From assembly GCA_003050645.1 (NCBI GenBank), contig PEBX01000007.1, positions 1 to 64,000 on the forward strand: a stretch of DNA of 64,000 nucleotides, given 5' to 3'. How positions within the stretch are numbered: the first letter of the stretch is position 1; the number at the start of each line of letters is the position of its first letter. Under the pieces are notes generated by a model. The model was not told the origin of the DNA, searched no databases, and worked only from the letters and a program-made list of their open reading frames with translations. Of this stretch, positions 19,485 through 28,101 are shown piece after piece. The stretch comes from Candidatus Carbonibacillus altaicus (GTDB taxonomy: Bacteria; Bacillota; Bacilli; Thermicanales; DSM-22653). Made by a program: the position numbers and the translations under genes.

Positions 19485-20639
19485 CTAAGCAATAACCTCG
19501 GACGCGGCCTTGCGCAGGCGATTCATGATGGCGAGCCCCAGGCCTTCTTCCCGGAGCCCCAGCATCACCGCGCGATCGGTCACCTCCGGATCGAGGGAGC
19601 GGAGCACGTCGTACAGTGATCTGGCCACTTCTTCCGGATGGCTCCGCCGACCGACGTTTAGGACGTGCAACGTTTTAAACGTGTCACCCAGCGCAGCTTT
19701 TAAAATCGGTAAGTCCTCCTCGTAGGCAAGGAACGATATGCGCACACCTTCCGCCACCATTGTTTGGAAGGCCGCTTTAAGCCGCATCAGATAGGTTCGG
19801 ACGTCATAAGAACCGGAATCGAGCGTTTTCCCGTTAAAAAGCCATAGCGTAAGCGGTACGTCGGGCGCATAATGGCGGTATTTCATCCCCGGTGCGCGCG
19901 GGACAGTATCTTCTGTGTCTTTCGCCTCATCTCTTTCCGGTTCTTGGACGGTCGGGGCAAAATCGAAAGAGCGATGCAGTCGCACGCGTCCTTCACCCAA
20001 AGCGCCCTGTAGATCGCTCAGTGTGACAGCACCCGGGCGGAGAATCGTATACGGAAAAACCGTCATGTCGAGCACCGTTGATTCGACGCCGTAACCGGTT
20101 GGACCCGCATCGAGTATGCCGGCGATCCGTCCGTCCAGATCTTGTAACACATGCTCGGCGCGCGTCGGAGACGGTCTTCCTGAACGATTCGCACTCGGTG
20201 CGGCAACGGGTTTTTTGACGCTTGCGATCAAACTGCGCGCCACTGGATGCGCGGGAATACGGACGGCGACGCTGGGAAGCCCTGCGGTCACAAGCGGGGA
20301 GAGCACACTTTTTCCTTTTAAAATAAGCGTGAGCGGTCCCGGGGCAAACGTTTCTAAAAGCACCCAGGCCTCTTCCGGAATATCCTCGGCGACCGTCGCC
20401 ACCGTCTCGATCTCTGCCAGATGAACAATGAGCGGATTATCCGCCGGTCGCCCCTTAACATTAAAAATCTTCTGTACGGCTTCCCCGCTATCGGCAATCG
20501 CCCCCAAGCCATAGACAGTCTCCGTCGGAAAAGCGATGAGTTCGCCCTGTAAAAGGAGCGCCCCTGCTTCCCGAATGAACGGATGATCGGGCGATACCAA
20601 GCCATGGAGCTGCCAGCGTTTGGTCTTCATCTGTTTCAC
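19485..20639 (-). CDS. tsaC: Threonylcarbamoyl-AMP synthase (Sua5/YwlC)
   Basis: Makes the TC-AMP intermediate for tRNA t6A37. The 384-residue protein has an N-terminal YrdC domain (FPTETVYGLGA, KGRPADNPL, APSANRSGRPSPT) and the Sua5 C-terminal domain (ends in SLDPEVTDRAVMLG..EEGLGLAIMNRL). This is the long two-domain form. The GTG start at 20637-20639 shares one base with the hom stop codon. Known as ywlC in Bacillus. Confidence 0.95.
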   Translation of the reverse strand: MKQMKTKRWQLHGLVSPDHPFIREAGALLLQGELIAFPTETVYGLGAIADSGEAVQKIFNVKGRPADNPLIVHLAEIETVATVAEDIPEEAWVLLETFAPGPLTLILKGKSVLSPLVTAGLPSVAVRIPAHPVARSLIASVKKPVAAPSANRSGRPSPTRAEHVLQDLDGRIAGILDAGPTGYGVESTVLDMTVFPYTILRPGAVTLSDLQGALGEGRVRLHRSFDFAPTVQEPERDEAKDTEDTVPRAPGMKYRHYAPDVPLTLWLFNGKTLDSGSYDVRTYLMRLKAAFQTMVAEGVRISFLAYEEDLPILKAALGDTFKTLHVLNVGRRSHPEEVARSLYDVLRSLDPEVTDRAVMLGLREEGLGLAIMNRLRKAASEVIA

Positions 20640-21976
20640 TAGACAAGCACCCTTAATCGTTGATCTATGGACTGAATGGCCGGCATTTGTTCGAAAAGTT
20701 TCCCTAGTTTTTGCCAGGCTGCAAGTGTTGCTTCATGGGTAATGATCAGAACCTCTGCCAGATTTTTTTCTGGATCCGGATATTGATTAATGCGTTCGAT
20801 ACTCACACCGCTCGCCGCCATATGCTGGGTGATCTCGGCCAGAACACCCGGGGCATCGGTCACCGTCAAACGCAAATAAAAACGGCTTTTTATCCGTTCG
20901 GGTGAAAGAAGCTTCTTTTCATGGACAGGCCCCTGGATACGCCTGCCACTTACCCCCAGCGCCTGATTGCGTATGACGTGCACAAGATCGGCGACGACAG
21001 CCGTAGCCGTCGGCAGCGAGCCGGCCCCGCGCCCGTAAAACATCGTCTCTCCTACCGCTTCCCCGTGGACAAAAACGGCATTAAAGGCATCATTAACATT
21101 GGCCAGGGGGTGATCGCGGGGAATGAGCATCGGTTCGACGGACAGTTCGATCGCACCGTTATCGCGCCGCGCTTGCCCGACGAGTTTCACTACATAACCG
21201 AGTTCCCGGGCGAGCGCGATGTCGCGCGGGGTGATATCGCGAATGCCGCGGGTCGGCACATCGTCGAGTGTGATGGGCATGTGAAAGGAGAGCGTCGATA
21301 AGATGACCATTTTTCGCGCCGCATCCCACCCGTCCACATCGCTCGACGGATCGGCTTCGGCGTAGCCCAGCGCTTGCGCTTCCTGAAGCGCACGTGCAAA
21401 GTCCTGACCGTGGCGCGTCATCTGCGTGAGCATATAGTTGGTCGTGCCGTTGATGATCCCGACGATCCGCGTGATACGATCGGATGCAAAACTGTCCACC
21501 AGCGTCCGAATGATCGGAATGCCGCCTCCGACGCTGGCCTCATAAAAAAGATCCAGGCCCTGCGCTTCGGCCAAGGCTTTCAGTTCACTGCCGTGAAGCG
21601 CCATTAAATCTTTATTGGCGGTAACGACATGTTTACCCAGGCGCAAGGCCCTTTCAATATACGTGCGCGCTGGTTCAATCCCACCGATCACCTCTATGAT
21701 CACCTTAATATCCGGATCTTCAAGCACAGCCGAAGCATCGGTCGTAAGTTCCATATGTTCCGCACGGTACGGTCGTTCTTTTTCCAGATCTTGTACGAGT
21801 GCTTTGTGAATGAGAAGACGGTGCCCCGTCTGCATGGCTAGATCCCAGGCATGGGCTTCAATTAAACGAATCACGCCGCTTCCCACCGTACCCATCCCTA
21901 AAAGACCGATGCCGATCTCCGGCAGTCCACGCCAGGTTGCGTCATCTGTGAGATCTGTTAGACTTCTGGTTTCCAC
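20639..21976 (-). CDS. hom: Homoserine dehydrogenase
   Basis: Reduces aspartate semialdehyde to homoserine for threonine and methionine synthesis. The 445-residue protein has the NAD(P) loop GLLGMGTVGSGV, the substrate loop GIINGTTNYML, and a C-terminal ACT domain (VTDAPGVLAEITQHMAASGVSIERI). I placed the start at the GTG at 21974-21976, eight bases after GAGGAG. The frame extends much further upstream without similarity. It has its own promoter and interrupts the usual spoIIR-ywlC order; hom is normally found with thrB and thrC. Confidence 0.95.
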   Translation of the reverse strand: METRSLTDLTDDATWRGLPEIGIGLLGMGTVGSGVIRLIEAHAWDLAMQTGHRLLIHKALVQDLEKERPYRAEHMELTTDASAVLEDPDIKVIIEVIGGIEPARTYIERALRLGKHVVTANKDLMALHGSELKALAEAQGLDLFYEASVGGGIPIIRTLVDSFASDRITRIVGIINGTTNYMLTQMTRHGQDFARALQEAQALGYAEADPSSDVDGWDAARKMVILSTLSFHMPITLDDVPTRGIRDITPRDIALARELGYVVKLVGQARRDNGAIELSVEPMLIPRDHPLANVNDAFNAVFVHGEAVGETMFYGRGAGSLPTATAVVADLVHVIRNQALGVSGRRIQGPVHEKKLLSPERIKSRFYLRLTVTDAPGVLAEITQHMAASGVSIERINQYPDPEKNLAEVLIITHEATLAAWQKLGKLFEQMPAIQSIDQRLRVLV

Positions 21977-22019
21977 CGGCTCCACTCCTCTGTGTACACT
22001 TTGTTTTTCTAATGTGGAC

Positions 22020-22048
22020 ATTATATCGAATTTGGCGCGCGCAGGCAA
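22020..22048 (-). promoter_or_regulatory. Probable promoter of hom
   Basis: Minus-strand TTGCCT (22043-22048), 17-bp spacer and perfect TATAAT (22020-22025), about 45 bp upstream of the hom GTG. It makes hom (and probably ywlC) transcriptionally independent of the forespore gene spoIIR. Confidence 0.7.
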
Positions 22049-22055
22049 TAGACAG

Positions 22056-22085
22056 ATGGGCATGAGGCGGATGGACATGCGACGG
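22056..22085. repeat. 15-bp tandem duplication between hom and spoIIR
   Basis: ATGGGCATGAGGCGG (22056-22070) is followed by ATGGACATGCGACGG (22071-22085), three mismatches. It lies just after the end of spoIIR and upstream of the hom promoter. Confidence 0.55.
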
Positions 22086-22107
22086 ATAAGCAAGAAGAGC
22101 TCCCCGT

Positions 22108-22770
22108 TTACGACCATAACGAACGGATCCAGTCCCATAACCAAAAACGAAAGGTCACACCGGGTTTTTCATCATTTTTCACAGAAGATGGAGCGGGCTC
22201 TGTCAAAGGTTGCGTAGCATCATCACACGTTCTTTGATCGGTAGTATAAGACGCACGGTGCCCCGAGCTTTTGATACTTTCTTTGGGCAAGCAAAACTGT
22301 GGTAAAAGTACACACCACAGATTGTGCCCGCTGCCCTCTCCCAGTACGATGAGAAGCGTTTTTTGAGGACCAGCCGGGTATACATGGGGGCCGTATGTTT
22401 TCGCCGGGAAATCAACCGTCGAAAAAGTGAGTTCTGCACCGTAGGCGGCTCCGAGTCGTGTAAGTTCTTGATCCACGACCGAGCGAAGGGCGCTTAAGTG
22501 ATCCCGGATCGTCTGTTCGATAACGCCTGTGTCCGTTGGTACAGTCTTTCTATATGGAGCACCTTCATCTGCGGCGAGTGCGCCTTCCAGTGTATTTAAA
22601 ACTGCTATTTGAACCTGTTGTTTGATGAATTGATCGAGAGGATGATCGCTATGCGCGATGATCCTGAGACGAATCGCGTCTTCCGGTATTTTATGCTGCG
22701 AAAGTACCGGCCAATGCGGTATGATTAATAATAAATAAAAGAGAACAAGAGCATGCGTATACTGTTTCAT
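22108..22770 (-). CDS. spoIIR: Stage II sporulation protein R
   Basis: SpoIIR is secreted from the forespore and triggers SpoIIGA to process pro-sigma-E in the mother cell. The 220-residue protein has an N-terminal signal-anchor (HALVLFYLLLIIPHW) and the family blocks AIRLRIIAHSDHPLDQ and YPAGPQKTLLIVLGEGSGHNLWCVL. GGGAGGGGAAAAC precedes the ATG. A good sigma-F promoter match lies at 22790-22819. Position after prfA-prmC as in B. subtilis. Confidence 0.95.
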   Translation of the reverse strand: MKQYTHALVLFYLLLIIPHWPVLSQHKIPEDAIRLRIIAHSDHPLDQFIKQQVQIAVLNTLEGALAADEGAPYRKTVPTDTGVIEQTIRDHLSALRSVVDQELTRLGAAYGAELTFSTVDFPAKTYGPHVYPAGPQKTLLIVLGEGSGHNLWCVLLPQFCLPKESIKSSGHRASYTTDQRTCDDATQPLTEPAPSSVKNDEKPGVTFRFWLWDWIRSLWS

Positions 22771-22789
22771 GTTTTCCCCTCCCGGTCAA

Positions 22790-22819
22790 CAGTGTTGCCG
22801 GAAAAAAGGGGAAATAAAC
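22790..22819 (-). promoter_or_regulatory. Sigma-F promoter of spoIIR
   Basis: Minus-strand GTTTA (22815-22819), 15-bp spacer and GGCAACACTG (22790-22799). This matches the sigma-F consensus GYWTA-N15-GGNRANANTW at every fixed position but the last. It lies between the prmC stop and spoIIR, 20 bp upstream of the ATG, as expected for a forespore-specific spoIIR. Confidence 0.75.
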
Positions 22820-22825
22820 CGAGGT

Positions 22826-23803
22826 TTATGAAGATGTAAGCGAAGCATACACGTAACGGGGTTGCCCGAATACGTCACGGACGAGCATGACGTCTTGGAA
22901 ACCGTATGTGCGGAGAATCCGTGGGACCGTCTCCCCCTGATCGTAACCGATCTCCAATGCGACAAGTCCACCGGGCATGAGCCATTGACGAAAAAGCGGA
23001 ACAAGTTTTTGATATAGAAAAAGCCCGTCCTTCCCCCCGTCTAATGCAAGGCGTGGTTCTTTTTGTACGCTTGGCGGAAGAAAGGCGAGCGCATCTCGGG
23101 CGATATACGGTGGATTAGAGACGATGACGTGAAACATCTTCTCCGGTGCCCGCACCGCACGATCGGCTGCCCCCTGCAGACGATCGGCGAGCACAGTGAG
23201 CGCATCACCGACGATCAGATGAACCCGGCGCGTGACGCCGTGCATGCGCATATTCGTTTTGGCATAGAGCGCTGCGACCGGGCTTTTTTCAATCGCTACA
23301 ACACGCCAGAGAGGTCGTTTGACGGCAAGGGCGAGGGCGATGGCCCCGCTTCCTGTTCCGATATCGAGGACACGGTGCGTGACTTCCCCGGTCCGCTTTA
23401 GAATACCTTCGACGAGCCCTTCGGTTTCAATGCGGGGAATGAGCACGCCCGGTCCGACCTTGAGGCGAAGTCCCATAAAATCGCTTTCCCCCAGCACATA
23501 ATGAAAAGGCATGCCCTGTTGAAGTTGCTTGAGCGCATAGGTCAGGCTCCAGCGCGGAAGAAGCGGCACGTCTTCCGTGTAAAGACGGGCAAAAGCACTT
23601 CCCTCAAGGTTTAAAAGCCCCCGGATCAAAAGATGCGCCATCTGCGCTGCGTTTTCAACCTGAGCGGTTTGTAATATCCGATAGGCGTACTGGTACGCTC
23701 TTTGTATGGTCAGACGATCGTCCGCGGTCTGTCGATCGTCCGCGGTCTGTCGTTCTTCTTTTCTGGTTCCGGCTAAAACGTCGCGCGCGAGCGGTTTACG
23801 CAT
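22826..23803 (-). CDS. prmC: Peptide chain release factor N5-glutamine methyltransferase
   Basis: Methylates the GGQ glutamine of release factors; its substrate PrfA is encoded just upstream. The 325-residue protein has the SAM motif [16 protein letters not shown] and the catalytic VSNPPYI. The ATG at 23801-23803 overlaps the prfA 3' end by 8 nt. The first 30 residues contain RQTADD twice, encoded by a perfect 18-bp tandem repeat, making the N-terminus longer than in most PrmC proteins. Confidence 0.95.
   Translation of the reverse strand: MRKPLARDVLAGTRKEERQTADDRQTADDRLTIQRAYQYAYRILQTAQVENAAQMAHLLIRGLLNLEGSAFARLYTEDVPLLPRWSLTYALKQLQQGMPFHYVLGESDFMGLRLKVGPGVLIPRIETEGLVEGILKRTGEVTHRVLDIGTGSGAIALALAVKRPLWRVVAIEKSPVAALYAKTNMRMHGVTRRVHLIVGDALTVLADRLQGAADRAVRAPEKMFHVIVSNPPYIARDALAFLPPSVQKEPRLALDGGKDGLFLYQKLVPLFRQWLMPGGLVALEIGYDQGETVPRILRTYGFQDVMLVRDVFGQPRYVYASLTSS
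23715..23750. repeat. 18-bp perfect tandem repeat inside prmC
   Basis: CGATCGTCCGCGGTCTGT occurs at 23715-23732 and again at 23733-23750. It encodes the [12 protein letters not shown] stretch near the PrmC N-terminus. The reading frame is kept because the unit is a multiple of three. Confidence 0.9.
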
Positions 23804-24887
23804 GAGTCCGTTCGGCCCCTTCCAAGGCCTGCGTTTCAAAATACATGCCGAGGGAGTCGATGACCTCATCCAGGTCGCCATCCATAATCTGATCCAGGCG
23901 GTGCAGGGTGAGGCCGATGCGGTGATCGGTCAGACGATTTTGTGGAAAATTATATGTGCGAATGCGTTCACTGCGATCGCCCGTTCCTACCGCCTGACGG
24001 CGCCACTTCGCCGCTTCTTCTTCTGCTTCTTGCATATATTTATCGTACAGGCGTGCACGCAAGACTTTTAATGCTTTTTCTTTATTTTTATGCTGGGATT
24101 TTTCATCCTGGCAGGAGACGACGATACCGGTCGGGAGATGGGTAATGCGCACGGCGGACATCGTCGTATTCACCGACTGGCCGCCGGGGCCGCTGGAAGC
24201 GAACGTATCGATGCGCAAATCTTTTTCCTGAATCTCCACCTCAACTTCTTCCGCTTCCGGCATGACCGTGACGGTCGCCGTAGACGTGTGAATACGCCCG
24301 GCGGATTCCGTCTCCGGTACTCTTTGCACACGGTGTGCTCCGTTTTCGTATTTAAGCTTGCTGTAGACGCCGCGCCCGCTGATCATAAAGGTTATTTCTT
24401 TGATGCCCCCTAAATCGGTATAGTGGGCATCGATCATTTCTAGTCGCCAGCCTTTATCTTCTGCATACCGGCTGTACATACGGAAAAGTGCTGCAGCAAA
24501 GAGCGCCGCCTCTTCACCGCCTGCCGCAGCGCGTATTTCCATGATGACGTTTTTCTCGTCATTTGGATCTTTGGGTAGTAAAAGGCGCTTCAGCCGGTTT
24601 TCAAGCTCCGCCAGCTCGTCTTCCAGGGTCGCGATTTCTTCTTTTATGAGAGCGATCAAATCGGACTCTTTCGCCTCTTCTAAAAGCGCTTTCGCTTCAT
24701 CGAGCTGTTTATTTTTTTCTTTGTAAGCCAGATATGTTTCAACCGTTTCGGATAAGTCCGCCTGTTCTTTGCTCAGTTGTATCAATTTGTCTCGATCCTG
24801 AACGATATCGGGGCCCGATAACTGAGCGGTTATTTCGTCATAACGCGTTTTCAATGCATCCAGTTGATGTAAAATCGCTTCGTGCAT
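23796..24887 (-). CDS. prfA: Peptide chain release factor 1
   Basis: Terminates translation at UAA and UAG. The 363-residue protein has the peptidyl-tRNA hydrolysis motif GGQ at 235-237 and the stop-codon recognition tripeptide PET (191-193), which marks it as RF1 rather than RF2. The ATG at 24885-24887 follows GAGGTGAGCGT. The frame runs 19 codons upstream without similarity. It overlaps prmC. Confidence 0.98.
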   Translation of the reverse strand: MHEAILHQLDALKTRYDEITAQLSGPDIVQDRDKLIQLSKEQADLSETVETYLAYKEKNKQLDEAKALLEEAKESDLIALIKEEIATLEDELAELENRLKRLLLPKDPNDEKNVIMEIRAAAGGEEAALFAAALFRMYSRYAEDKGWRLEMIDAHYTDLGGIKEITFMISGRGVYSKLKYENGAHRVQRVPETESAGRIHTSTATVTVMPEAEEVEVEIQEKDLRIDTFASSGPGGQSVNTTMSAVRITHLPTGIVVSCQDEKSQHKNKEKALKVLRARLYDKYMQEAEEEAAKWRRQAVGTGDRSERIRTYNFPQNRLTDHRIGLTLHRLDQIMDGDLDEVIDSLGMYFETQALEGAERTHA

Positions 24888-24926
24888 ACGCTCACCTCGA
24901 CATTTTCTCCACGTTATTGTACGCAT

Positions 24927-24953
24927 AAAAAAAAACAGGGTCAAGGGACCCTG
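24927..24953 (-). terminator. Terminator after the YhcN-like lipoprotein gene
   Basis: Minus-strand CAGGGTC-CCTT-GACCCTG (24936-24953) followed by nine T (24927-24935). A compact, perfect Rho-independent terminator between the lipoprotein gene and prfA. Confidence 0.95.
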
Positions 24954-24981
24954 CGCATTCGGGGGGAGGAAGGCGATTCAA

Positions 24982-25641
24982 TTATCGTGTGTGCGGTGTC
25001 CCTGTAGCAGGAGAAGGGGCAGGGGCGGGAGTAGGCGCAGGGGTGACGGGTGTATACGTCGGTCGGCGTAATCCTCCGTCGTCGTACCCTTGCGGAAGGC
25101 GATTACCTAGATTGGTAATCCGCTGCCAAAAACCTTTATCCGACGTGACACGAATATCGTATTCGGGAAAGGCTCTGGCGACGGTGTTGGCGACCGTTTG
25201 TTCAATTGCAGTTCCGCGCGTTCCGGTGACATGGTTACCGAGGTCGAGTCCGATATACGCAGTATTTCCGACGATCATCGTCGTAGCACTTTTTACACCG
25301 CTCACGGTCGTCGCCTGATCGGCCATCCGGCTGGCAACAGCATTTAAGTCTTGCGCCACTTGTGACCGTGTGTTGTGCGCACCCGTCTGTCCCCAGCGAT
25401 CGGCTGTACGCCCAGGGGAACCGCTAGGACGCGACAAATCACTGCCAGGCCGGACACCGCTCGGAAGCGGCGCCGTGCGATCATACGCATAGGGTGCCGT
25501 GCCCCGGTAGGTCACGTTCTCCGGCGTGCGCGTATCAGTCGTGCGCGGAGTCATACCCGTGTTTTGCTCTGGGGCACTGCAGGCGCTGGTCGCAATCAAA
25601 ACACCTAGGAAAGTCGCTGGCAGAAGATATTTTTTCTGCAC
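24982..25641 (-). CDS. YhcN/YlaJ-family sporulation lipoprotein
   Basis: A 219-residue lipoprotein: signal peptide with lipobox IATSAC, a low-complexity region rich in Thr, Arg, Pro and Gly, then a YhcN/YlaJ domain (DLNAVASRMADQATTVSGV..TMIVGNTAYIGLDL). It ends in a Pro/Ala/Thr tail (PVTPAPTPAPAPSPATG). Relatives sit in spore membranes and affect germination or outgrowth. The GTG at 25639-25641 has GGAGG eight bases upstream. It follows rpmE and ends in a strong terminator. The exact family member is not decidable. Confidence 0.85.
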   Translation of the reverse strand: MQKKYLLPATFLGVLIATSACSAPEQNTGMTPRTTDTRTPENVTYRGTAPYAYDRTAPLPSGVRPGSDLSRPSGSPGRTADRWGQTGAHNTRSQVAQDLNAVASRMADQATTVSGVKSATTMIVGNTAYIGLDLGNHVTGTRGTAIEQTVANTVARAFPEYDIRVTSDKGFWQRITNLGNRLPQGYDDGGLRRPTYTPVTPAPTPAPAPSPATGTPHTR

Positions 25642-25675
25642 ACCTGCCACCTCCTCGACCATAGCTTACCCCGCC

Positions 25676-25790
25676 AAAAAACAGACTAAGCCCCTCACTT
25701 CTTACCAGTTCAGCCAGATTTAACCTGCGCTCGGGTTCGCTTGGAGCACGAGCCGCTGCGCTGACTGTAACTGACGAAAGAGGGGCTCTC
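25676..25790 (-). terminator. Long-stem terminator or structured leader after rpmE
   Basis: Minus-strand AGCCCCTC (25780-25787) pairs with GAGGGGCT (25689-25696), and TTTTTT follows at 25676-25681 after a few other bases. The 80-nt loop can form further pairings (for example around GTCAGC and GGCTGA). It could simply terminate rpmE, or be a structured leader controlling the lipoprotein gene that starts 35 bp later. No known riboswitch class was recognised. Confidence 0.6.
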
Positions 25791-25811
25791 TCAGGCATAT
25801 TGGATACGCCT

Positions 25812-26021
25812 TTATGATTTGGCCTCGATCTTATATTTTTTGCGAAAGCGATCAACTCGCCCACCGGTATCTACAAATTTTTGTTTCCCGGTAAAAAACG
25901 GATGGCATGCCGAGCATATTTCAACCCGCAAATGTTCTTTCACCGAACCCGTTTCGAACGTATTGCCACAGGCACAGGTGACCACGGCGCGGCGATACTC
26001 CGGATGAATACCCGTTTTCAC
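25812..26021 (-). CDS. rpmE: Ribosomal protein bL31 (zinc-binding form)
   Basis: 50S subunit protein L31. From the GTG at 26019-26021 (after TGAGGTGAAGTCA) it is 69 residues: [10 protein letters not shown]..., with four zinc ligands Cys16, Cys18, Cys36 and Cys39. This is the zinc-containing (C+) form normally used under zinc sufficiency. The frame extends 21 codons upstream without similarity. In B. subtilis rpmE also lies upstream of prfA, separated there by tdk. Confidence 0.97.
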   Translation of the reverse strand: MKTGIHPEYRRAVVTCACGNTFETGSVKEHLRVEICSACHPFFTGKQKFVDTGGRVDRFRKKYKIEAKS

Positions 26022-26093
26022 TGACTTCACCTCATTTCCACATCGGTCCAGCTGAACATATAAACGATATTTAGCGTCCGGCAAACAAAGTTC

Positions 26094-26122
26094 ATTTTAA
26101 CATAGAACACATCTGGCCGCAA
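26094..26122 (-). promoter_or_regulatory. Probable promoter of rpmE
   Basis: Minus-strand TAAAAT (26094-26099) with TGT directly before it (extended -10) and TTGCGG (26117-26122) 17 bp upstream. It lies about 75 bp upstream of the rpmE GTG. Confidence 0.55.
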
Positions 26123-26141
26123 TAGAGCGCTGCTTATTTTT

Positions 26142-27053
26142 TTACCGTTCGGATGCCAATCGGTCCGAAACTGTTAGACGGTCATCCATTGCAGGCTGCG
26201 TCAGGCGTAGATAATGCAGTGGATCCTGGGGTACATCCTGGTCGCGAATTTCAAAATGGAGATGTACACCGGTCGTATGTCCGATGCTCCCCATGATGCC
26301 AATCGGAGTACCAGCACGCACGAAGTCTCCTTCTTTGACGAGTCGTTTTTTTAAATGGGCGTAGTACGTCGTAAGGCCATCTCCGTGATCGAGAATAATC
26401 AAATTACCGTAGCCGCTCGCTACACGCTCCGAAAATACGACATGGCCGCTCCGCGCCGCAACAATTGTAGGGTCTTCCTGGCGGCTGATCATATCAAGCC
26501 CATAGTGGTACGATCCCCACCGCGGTCCAAAGCCACTCGTCATGACCGGTTCTCGAACAGGCCAGATAAAATCGAGCGACATGTCGATCCAGACCGTATC
26601 CGTCCTTTGTGGTGTCATTCCTTCCTTTGCCATTCGCACGACTGTCTTAAGCTGTTTTTCGTCTTCCTGGCGCTCCGTTCGATCGTTAAAAGAAGGCCCT
26701 CCCAGCGGAGTAATGCGCTTTTTAAAGCGCGGTATAGCGCTCTGGGGTACTTCCAGCGCAGCGATTGGGACGGTTTGATCGGATGGATGGATCTCACCTA
26801 GCATCTCCCGTTCACGCTTGGGAAGGGGAAGCCACGTGACAAGATGAGCTTTGCGCGCGCTTGCCCCATCGAGCGGAGGATTGGCTTTGGTAGGTAGCTC
26901 TGTTTGTTCCGGTCCATTTTCATTGTCCCGTTTTATTAAAAGTCTCACGGTTCCTCTACGATAGTCTGGAGCCGGTAAGGCACTTTCAGGAACGATGCTA
27001 GGCTCCGAAGATAAAAGCGGCACGGCCTGTTCTAGAAGAAGCGTTAAGCTCAT
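26142..27053 (-). CDS. M23-family (LytM-like) metallopeptidase
   Basis: A 303-residue protein. Its last ~140 residues form an M23 peptidase domain with all zinc and catalytic residues: His183 and Asp187 (HYGLD), His233 (YYAHL), His264 and His266 (HLHFE). Such enzymes cut cell-wall cross-links. The first 160 residues are charged and unlike known domains. The N-terminus is only mildly hydrophobic (MSLTLLLEQAVPLL) and I see no clear signal peptide or membrane helix. It occupies the spot where Bacillus has rho. Confidence 0.88.
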   Translation of the reverse strand: MSLTLLLEQAVPLLSSEPSIVPESALPAPDYRRGTVRLLIKRDNENGPEQTELPTKANPPLDGASARKAHLVTWLPLPKREREMLGEIHPSDQTVPIAALEVPQSAIPRFKKRITPLGGPSFNDRTERQEDEKQLKTVVRMAKEGMTPQRTDTVWIDMSLDFIWPVREPVMTSGFGPRWGSYHYGLDMISRQEDPTIVAARSGHVVFSERVASGYGNLIILDHGDGLTTYYAHLKKRLVKEGDFVRAGTPIGIMGSIGHTTGVHLHFEIRDQDVPQDPLHYLRLTQPAMDDRLTVSDRLASER

Positions 27054-27111
27054 TCGACCGCCCCCTCATCCCATCGAACTTTTTATCACTATATGTTCTC
27101 GGGGGCATGGC

Positions 27112-28101
27112 TTAGACCACGTAATAGTCGTCCTTAATGACCAGATTGGGTTTTGTCTCTAGACGATGCTCGGCATCGACAAATCGAACCGTGCCGGATT
27201 TGGCACGCATGACCAGAGAGTGCGTGCGGGCAGTCCGCCCAGTAAAACGCACACCGCGCATGAGTTCTCCGTCCGTGACACCGGTCGCCGCAAAAATAGC
27301 GTCATCCCCTTTCACGAGCTCATCCATCATAAAAATATGTTTCGGATCACGAATGCCCATCGCCGCCATCCGTCTTTCTTCCTCTTCATCTTGCGGAATG
27401 AGGCGCCCTTGGAACTCTCCGCCCATACATTTGAGCGCAACGGCGGCGATCACCCCTTCCGGAGCACCGCCGATACCGAATAATATATCCGTTCCTGTTT
27501 CCGGAAACGCGGTATGAATGGCCGCAGCCACATCCCCATCGGGAATGAGCTTGATGCGTGCCCCGACTTCACGGATGTCTTCGATCAAGCGCGCGTGTCT
27601 GGGACGATCGAGCACAACGGCAACGACGTCATGCACCGATTTGCCGAGGGCATCGGCCACAGAGAGAATATTATCCCGGACGCTCGCATCGAGGTGAACG
27701 CGACCGCGTGCCGCTGGGCCGACAGCAATCTTTTCCATATACATATCCGGAGCATGGAGAAGATTGCCGCGGTCGGCAACTGCAATGACCGCTGAAGCGT
27801 TCCATGTTCCTTTAGCGACGATATTCGTTCCTTCCAAAGGGTCAACGGCCACATCGACTTCCGGATCATTAGGACCGTACATGCCGAGCTTTTCACCGAT
27901 ATAGAGCATCGGTGCTTCATCCATTTCCCCCTCGCCGATGACCACCGTCCCGCGCATGGGTACGGTGTCGAAGACTGCGCGCATCGCGGTCGTCGCCGCA
28001 TCATCCGCTTCGTTTTTGCGACCGCGACCAAGCCAGCGGGCGGAAGCAATCGCAGCCGCTTCCGTTACCCGCACGAGTTCAAGGGTGAGACTGCGCTCCA
28101 C
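27112..28101 (-). CDS. glpX: Fructose-1,6-bisphosphatase, class II (GlpX)
   Basis: Gluconeogenic phosphatase, 329 residues. The metal-binding motifs [11 protein letters not shown] and AVDPLEGTN are intact, as is the downstream [13 protein letters not shown]. The start is GTG at 28099-28101 after GAGGAGGCGGCGAGC, inside the 3' end of the upstream membrane-protein gene. Together with fba and transaldolase nearby it forms a sugar-phosphate cluster, as in B. subtilis (ywjI-ywjH-fbaA). Confidence 0.97.
   Translation of the reverse strand: MERSLTLELVRVTEAAAIASARWLGRGRKNEADDAATTAMRAVFDTVPMRGTVVIGEGEMDEAPMLYIGEKLGMYGPNDPEVDVAVDPLEGTNIVAKGTWNASAVIAVADRGNLLHAPDMYMEKIAVGPAARGRVHLDASVRDNILSVADALGKSVHDVVAVVLDRPRHARLIEDIREVGARIKLIPDGDVAAAIHTAFPETGTDILFGIGGAPEGVIAAVALKCMGGEFQGRLIPQDEEEERRMAAMGIRDPKHIFMMDELVKGDDAIFAATGVTDGELMRGVRFTGRTARTHSLVMRAKSGTVRFVDAEHRLETKPNLVIKDDYYVV

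Noticed and set aside
27050-27111. CATATAGT upstream of the M23 gene resembles a sigma-K/sigma-E -10.
   Set aside because: No matching -35 element was found at the expected distance.
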